This document shows positions 31,538-37,419 of a stretch of 37,419 nt of DNA, piece after piece. Made by a program: the position numbers and the translations under genes. Source of the stretch: Bigelowiella natans CCMP2755 (taxonomy: Eukaryota > Cercozoa > Chlorarachniophyceae); assembly GCA_000320545.1 (NCBI GenBank), contig ADNK01001436.1, positions 1-37,419 of the forward strand, given 5' to 3'. Each line of letters opens with the position of its first letter. Positions within the stretch are counted from its first letter, which is position 1. The notes under the pieces are model-generated. The model did not search any database, was not told the DNA's origin, and saw only the letters and a program-made list of their open reading frames with translations.

Positions 31538-33780
31538 ATGGCCGCCACTGATTTTGACTACGAGAGCTGGGTGAGCCGGACGCTTCATCCAGAGGATGCG
31601 CAGGCCTTCGCTGAACTTCTTCAGGGAAATCCCGAATATGATGATCTGATGCAGGTATTTATTACGCCGTCTTTTTTTTCAAGGCTGCGTCTCCTTCTCT
31701 CTACTAATGGCCATTTTGAAAACGCAGATTCAAGAGGCCCATCTCACCGAAATGAAGGCGGCTACTGCAGGTGCTTTGTGGCAAAGATGGCGCGCAGAAC
31801 AAACATCACGCGCCCTCGCTCTCGCTCGCGCTCTCTCTCTCCTTCTCTATCGCTTTCATCATTCCTTCTTCCTAATCACATTTCCACAGCTATTTGGAGA
31901 GTTAAGTACACATTTTTTGGATATGTATTATGGGATTCTTTTAAAGTTATCGTTGCCGACTTCATTGTAAGACCGTCTTCGCTGTTCTCATCATAGCATG
32001 AATGGTAAAATGACATAATCCAGGTGCTGGCAGTCGCGTCTGGAGCGCTGTGCGCGCCCTTCAGATTGAAAGTAAGATGAAGCGACTCGAAAATGAGAAC
32101 GCCCGCCTAATGGACTCCGTTCGCAAGCTCAAAGAAGGAGCGGAAGAGAAGATGGAACAGAAGGTGGGACGAGGGTCTTCGTCAGTCCTGCCGCCTTCTT
32201 CAGCTTCCCCATCTCAAACTCTGGGAAGTGGTATTCTTACCGATAATAGCAGTGATGGTGATACGTGGGAGGAGGACTTCAGACGTCTGGAGGGTAACAA
32301 AGAGACGAACACCTCAGAAAACACACGACAAACACGCATGCCCCTCCACATTGCTGCATTATTAATTAACTACGCGGTGAAAAATAGATGAGACTGCTGC
32401 TACTCCAAACGGTAATTATTGCGTTTTGCACCATATGTTCCGTAAGGTGTGCTGCATGAGCTTCGCCGAATGAACGCTGAGTATAATCTCGCCGACAGCC
32501 AAGGCATTAAGAAGGAGGACGACGGTAAAATCTAGTTGGTAGTTCTTCTTGCATATCATGCCTCCCATACGCGCAAATATCTTAATACCATCACATTCAT
32601 GATCGCGTGTGCATAGAGCCACAGCTAACAATACTGCGAAGTCTTTTTGTTTCCGTCCTGACGTTGAGGTCGTTCTCGATTGTGTATTGTGCCTCTGGAA
32701 TGTTACGGTGGTCCTGCCCGCGGCTAGGAATGAAAGGAGATAGCAAGCAGTTAGCAGAAGCACCAAAAGCAGCAGCAGCAACAACAACAGCGGTTTCAGC
32801 CTCATCATCAGCAGCAGGAGCAGCGACGACGACCCCGAAACGCACTACCCCTCCTGATCAGGAGCAAGAAGAGGAAGCTGCAGGAAGAGAAGGAGAAAGA
32901 GCTGTTGTCCCCACCAACATTGACAATTACGAGGAAGGAAAGCAGGGGAAAGAAGATGATGCAAAGACCCTCAACTTCAACAATGATGGAGCAGCCAACA
33001 ACGTCGAAGGGACGAATGATGGTGGTGGTATCGCAAGCAATGAGGGGGAAGGAGACCAAGCAGGGCAGCTGAAGAAGGAGGAGGAGGAGGAGGAGGACTT
33101 GAGCCAGTACATCCTGGGATATGGTGGTGATGATGATGACGATAATGCACAGAAGAAGGATGATCAGCAGCAGAAACAAGAAAAAGGGGCCAAAGACGAG
33201 GAGGATGAGGAGGATCTCAGTATGTATATACTGGGCGGCGGTGATGACGATGAAGAGAAGGTATGAATTAATTTTGCACACAAGTCGTGTGCTTCCTGCC
33301 ACTCATTAGATCCCCTCTCATATATTGCGTCTCTTCTCTTCCTCCTCCTCCCGTAGCTAAATCCTGAGGACTTCAAAGTGAAGCAGAAGGAGGGGGAAAC
33401 CATCGTCAGGAAGCCAGGGTAGCTTTCTTCACCGTGCTGTATGCATATTGTATGTGAATGCGTCATGTGTGTTTGTCTGCAACTTGCTGTGAAATTCGTA
33501 TTGTTATTTGGTGGGCAGTGAGATTAAGGGCCAGTCATTTACCATCCAAGACCTAAAGGTGAAAGATGCATCTTCCCCTCGTCTACGTACACACACATGC
33601 AAATACAAACACATACACACACACACACGCGCGCGCGCTCATATGTGTGTTAATAGCTTCGTGCGTTGCGTGTACGCTTTTTTATAGAACTGCACGGTGG
33701 CACTTTTCGACAACAGCGCACAGGTCCTAGAATGATTATTCAGATCAAAACTCTGGGGGGGGGGGGGATCGAAACGAACA

Positions 33781-33817
<37 letters not shown>

Positions 33818-34983
33818 ATACACATACACATATATCTATGGATTCGAATCCTTATTATGATGCTGTAGGGCTTACGATAACTACTACTACAGGTGCAGAT
33901 AGATGACTGCGTTAACTGCAAGATCTTCATTGGTCCATGCGAATCGAGGTAATAGTAGTAGTAGTAGTAGCAGTAGCAGTAGTTGTGGTAAAGTAGTTCT
34001 AGTAGGGCCGAACGCTCCTGAATCAGACATGATTCCATCAAATTTTAAACCACGTACGAGCACGCCCACCATCGTCGCATTGATCTATTTATCCCCTTCA
34101 GTGTATTCATTCGCACGTGCAAGGACTGTCAGCTTGTTGTCTCCTGCGCTCAGTTCCGGTAAGAGTAGCAGCAGCAGCAGCAGCATTCTTGACACCAGTG
34201 TTGCTCTTTGAACAACTGGTTAAGTATGGTGGATAGTAGGGGGTGGGGGGGGGGGAGGGTGTGTCTTTAAACGGGCACTGTGCTGAGCCATGATGGGAGA
34301 ATGGGAAAGGCGATGATATTAATAATGGTGCGTGCTCTGCTTACGATGCAACACCCTATCCGTACCGAAGCATCATTCACATGCGGCACTGCACGGTGCT
34401 GCCTCCCTTCTTCCTCTGCCAATGCAGGGCGCGCGATTGCACGAATATGGACGTGTTGCTGCATGTGGGACGCGGTCAGCCGATCATCGAGACGAGGTCT
34501 GCATAAAATAGCGATTGTGAAAAGGGGGGGGGGGGGGTGGTATGCTGTGTGGATTAGGGTGCATGATTACATTCTCCTCCTCTCTTTCCTCCGCCTCCTT
34601 GTCTTCTCTTTGCTCCTCCTCCCCATCTTTCTCGACTCACAGCTCGGATATTCGCTTTGGACCGTTCCACGGATCGTATGCCGAATTAAAGGGTGCAAGC
34701 AACAACACACCCGAAGACTAGAAGAGAGAGAGAGAGAGGGGGGGGGGGAGAGAGCGAGAGAGGCGAGGAAACATCATAAAGATGCATACCTGCATGTCTA
34801 TCCACTTTAACGTAAAACACAAGCAGACACATGAATACACGAATACACACACACTCTAGTAAGAGTGATTTCTTTCTTCCTCCTCTCAAATTTGTCCTGC
34901 TTCTACTTTCTCAGGGCAGCTTGCAAGCGCTAGTATGAGTGCGTGGGATACGGAATGGTAGTAGATGCGTCGTCTGTTTTACA

Positions 34984-35055
<72 letters not shown>

Positions 35056-35270
35056 GGTGTGCCCCGTCAATACGATTAACACTAATGAGAACCATCATCA
35101 ACATCATCGTCATCGTCATCATCATCATCATCAGGACAAATGTGCACGACTTCAATTCTCCTGGCAGCGGTGAGAAGCCTCACTGGAGCTATCTTCCGAG
35201 TGACAAGGTGACAGCAGCACCGTTATTATTCGCAGTAGTCAGCAACAAAGAGACTTGCTCCGAAGAACAA

Positions 35271-35311
<41 letters not shown>

Positions 35312-35634
35312 CTAGTATATTGTATCTTCTCTTATAATCATAGCTTAGATGACAGCCTACTTCTTTCCCTTCCCTTCACACTATATTCCGTCTCTCCCCT
35401 CCCTCTCCTTCTCTCCCCCTCTCCCCTCCTCTTTTTCACGGAACAGGCGACGTCCGAGGCCCTTCTTGGAAGGAAAATAGGCGCCATTTGCGCAGATATA
35501 GTGCGTTGATTCTTCATATTCCTACTGCTGCTGCTGCTGCTGTCTCTTTCCCAACCCGCCACAATCACCGATATACTTGTACTGGGGGAAGGAGTGATGA
35601 ATCAGACAAAATAATCAATCAATAGCGATAAAAT

Positions 35635-35679
<45 letters not shown>

Positions 35680-36421
35680 TGAAGTAGCTTTGTACTCTCC
35701 TCCTCCCTCGAAAGTTTGTGCATAAAATGACAGCTCCTTGCTTTCTGCTGTTTCTTCTAGACGCCGTTATCGTCGGATCTCATTCCTCGCACTTGGGGCA
35801 CAAAAGGGTATGTATGCATGCGGTAGCTTACGTCAGTATAGCCGCGCGCGCGCGCGTGTGTGTGTGTTTGTGCTTCAACGTCTCTCTCTCTCCGAATCCT
35901 CCTTTAGTCCTTATAAGATTACTGAAATATTCGTTTTCTCTTCTCCATTAGCCTCAGCGGAAAGGCAGAAGGGGAGGTAGAGTACGGATTCTTGCTGCTA
36001 GGGGGCGATACGCCGGAGGAGCTTGGCAATCAACTCTTGGAATGGCTTGCAGAGCAAGGTGGGTGGGGGCAGGACAACGGAGGAGGGAGGAATGCAATGC
36101 TGCCTCCTATCTCACTGTTATGGCGTTTCCCCCTCCGTATTTCATTTTTGACTGTCCTCTCCCCCCTCCCTCCGTTGTGTGCACACCGTTGTAGAGTCGA
36201 AGGAAGGCAGCGCATTGCCGAAGCTGCTTCGATCTCGGAGGAAAGAGGTTCTACATCCGCGGTTTGCGTATTCATCCGCAAATGCCCTGCTTCGCACGCG
36301 AGACGCTGCAAGCGATACGGCCTGCCCCACCCCCGCACCCTTATGTCGATCATTACTTTTTCTGAAGAGATGTATCTTCGTCATGCGGATATATGTGTTA
36401 AGTATGTGTGTTAAGCGAGAT

Positions 36422-36466
<45 letters not shown>

Positions 36467-37171
36467 ATTGTATGTGTGTTTTTCCAAAAAAAAAAGGGCG
36501 TTAATGTGATGTATATTACCTTATCTGTGCAATGATCGACGACAAGCGATGAAGATGTCATTACTACCTACTCGTCGTGTAACAGATGAGCAGAGCAGAG
36601 CTGGACTCATACTCTAAGCTTGCCGGGTCACTCCTCAACGAAGCCATCAAGCCAGGTCAGGAGAATAGGAAAGCGGGGGAGGGGGGGGGCAATTGCTGTT
36701 GCCTACAAATCCTCTGCTATTACCGCTCAAATAGTAGTGATATTATAAAGTTAATACTAATTGTACGTGTGGTGGCAGGTGTGTTGATTGGCTTGGAGTT
36801 TGCTTACCAAAAGCAGCCGCAGGATGATGAGGATAAGGAAGAAGAGGCAGAGGCATGTGCGCCACTACTCTCAAAGGTGCATCTCTTTACGCTGTGTAGC
36901 ATTTTTGTAAGCACCGAACGAATGCGAAACGTGCGTGCATGCGTGTTGCGTGAAATATGAAAAAAATTATGAATTCGGCAATCGTCAATTCGAATCTGCA
37001 CTTACCATGCCTTTTCCACAACGCAATTAGTGTTTAATCAATACTACAAGTACTGTCTCTCCTGCTTTCTCATCGGGATTACATATATATGAGTAGGTTA
37101 TGTTCGGAGAGGCTGCTATAGCTGCTCCTGATAGCGCCTCTGCAAAGAAGATGGCTACTGAATTCTTCGGA
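31538..37171 (+). CDS. RP2-like TBCC-domain protein with N-terminal coiled coil and NDK-like C-terminus
   Basis: Exons in phase: 31538-31654, 31728-31770, 32024-32293, 32388-32411, 32447-32524, 32728-33260, 33357-33418, 33519-33558, 33688-33723, 33893-33948, 34102-34158, 34428-34496, 34643-34692, 34915-34942, 35135-35207, 35447-35500, 35761-35807, 35952-36058, 36195-36247, 36586-36655, 36779-36876, 37097-37171; 680 residues so far. The start has a good ATG context. Order: helical region with a coiled coil (IESKMKRLENENARLMDSV), an acidic low-complexity linker (178-355), then the TBCC beta-helix (GQSFTIQDL, VQIDDCVNCKIFIGP, CKDCQLVVSCAQFRARDC, GQPIIETSSDIRFGPF). The QFRxRDC motif (Arg near 439-441) holds the arginine finger that in RP2/TBCC stimulates Arl3/tubulin GTP hydrolysis. 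A C-terminal region (GFLLLGGDTPEELG, VLIGLEF) resembles RP2's NDK-like domain. The RP2 acylated N-terminus (MGC) is missing. The end is open: reading through gives TAG at 37192; otherwise a donor GTAAGT leads towards an exon beyond the gag-like fragment. Confidence 0.85.
34988..35051. repeat. Compound (CT)n(GT)n microsatellite in an RP2-like gene intron
   Basis: About 15 CT units are followed directly by about 16 GT units, within the intron between the exons ending 34942 and starting 35135. A CAT/ATC-rich run follows near 35100-35133. Confidence 0.9.
35641..35677. repeat. (GA)n microsatellite in an RP2-like gene intron
   Basis: About 18 GA units in the intron 35501-35760. A similar GA run of comparable length lies at 36425-36462 in the intron 36248-36585. 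Confidence 0.9.
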
Positions 37172-37291
37172 GTAAGTCCTGCTTTGGGGTAGCTTGGGGG
37201 GTGTCCACTGAGAAAAATGAGAACAAGTGTAACAACAACGGGGGGGGGGGGTCCGAAGGGAGGCAATTCTGATCTTTCGTTCTCCACCCCC

Positions 37292-37419
37292 CGAGGAGGA
37301 GCACCTTCGCAGGCTCCGCCGGTACCGGGGAGGGGTTTTCAGAAACCAGATGCAGGCGGAGAGGCGTTGGAGAACTTCTCCAGGTTGACTACTAAGACGT
37401 GGGCCGCCGAAAGCAAGAA
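37292..37419 (+). CDS. Second gag-like fragment, related to the left-end ORF
   Basis: The plus strand here aligns with the left-end gag-like ORF (its positions about 695 down to 566). Shared peptide words are GGAPSQAPP versus GGTPPQAPP, EALENF in both, and AAESK in both; between them the copies differ markedly. The frame is open to the window end. Homology starts abruptly near 37292, immediately after a poly-G tract and within or just past the last visible intron of the RP2-like gene. This indicates a truncated or diverged retroelement copy. Whether more of the element follows is outside the window. Confidence 0.6.

Noticed and set aside
33164-34041. Minus-strand frames rich in Leu, Tyr and Cys-Val repeats
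   Set aside because: Shadows of CA/GT and CTA/TAG microsatellites in introns and of the acidic linker of the RP2-like gene.

Overview
The window is nuclear DNA of a unicellular eukaryote. Seven multi-exon protein genes with short GT-AG introns (mostly 50-250 nt) can be assembled in phase, and the U2 and U6 spliceosomal RNA genes are present. The gene set (animal-type Na+/K+-ATPase, an RP2-like TBCC ciliary protein, a UPL3/TRIP12-type HECT ligase, a CDCA7-like zinc-finger protein, cytosolic transaldolase) and the many intronic microsatellites suggest a flagellate protist or microalga. I cannot name the lineage from the sequence.

Layout, left to right. 1-792 (-): 5' part of a retrotransposon gag-like ORF running out of the window, with three perfect hairpins upstream. 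2140-6021 (+): Na+/K+-ATPase alpha, ten exons. 6022-6908: intergenic DNA full of GCTAGC palindromes. 6909-8612 (-): CDCA7-like zf-4CXXC_R1 protein. It is divergent from 9124-10475 (+), a fatty-acid hydroxylase/sterol-desaturase family membrane enzyme. 11611-12266 (-): a broken Arf-family GTPase pseudogene. About 12715-24980 (+): a very large HECT E3 ligase (ARM-type repeats, a 5.6-kb central exon, HECT domain with a Cys-rich insertion). 25896-27668 (-): transaldolase. It is divergent from 28054-29394 (+), a membrane-anchored CMP/dCMP-type deaminase. 30508-30706 (-) and 31091-31202 (+): U2 and U6 snRNA genes head to head. 31538-37171 (+): an RP2/TBCC-like protein, 22 exons seen. 37292-37419 (+): start of a second gag-like copy, related to the one at the left end.

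The genes do not form one pathway; this looks like ordinary euchromatin bounded at both ends by the same repeat family. Functional links are limited to shared divergent intergenic regions (CDCA7-like/hydroxylase, transaldolase/deaminase, U2/U6). For the U2/U6 pair, the same 8-mer, GCCTGGAA, sits about 66-67 nt upstream of both genes and may be the lineage's snRNA proximal element. The other points most worth a second look are the large Cys-rich insertion inside the HECT N-lobe, a repeated acidic EDLS-x-YILG motif in the RP2-like protein, the Arf pseudogene, and a small family of TA-rich hairpin elements with ATAGACA arms.
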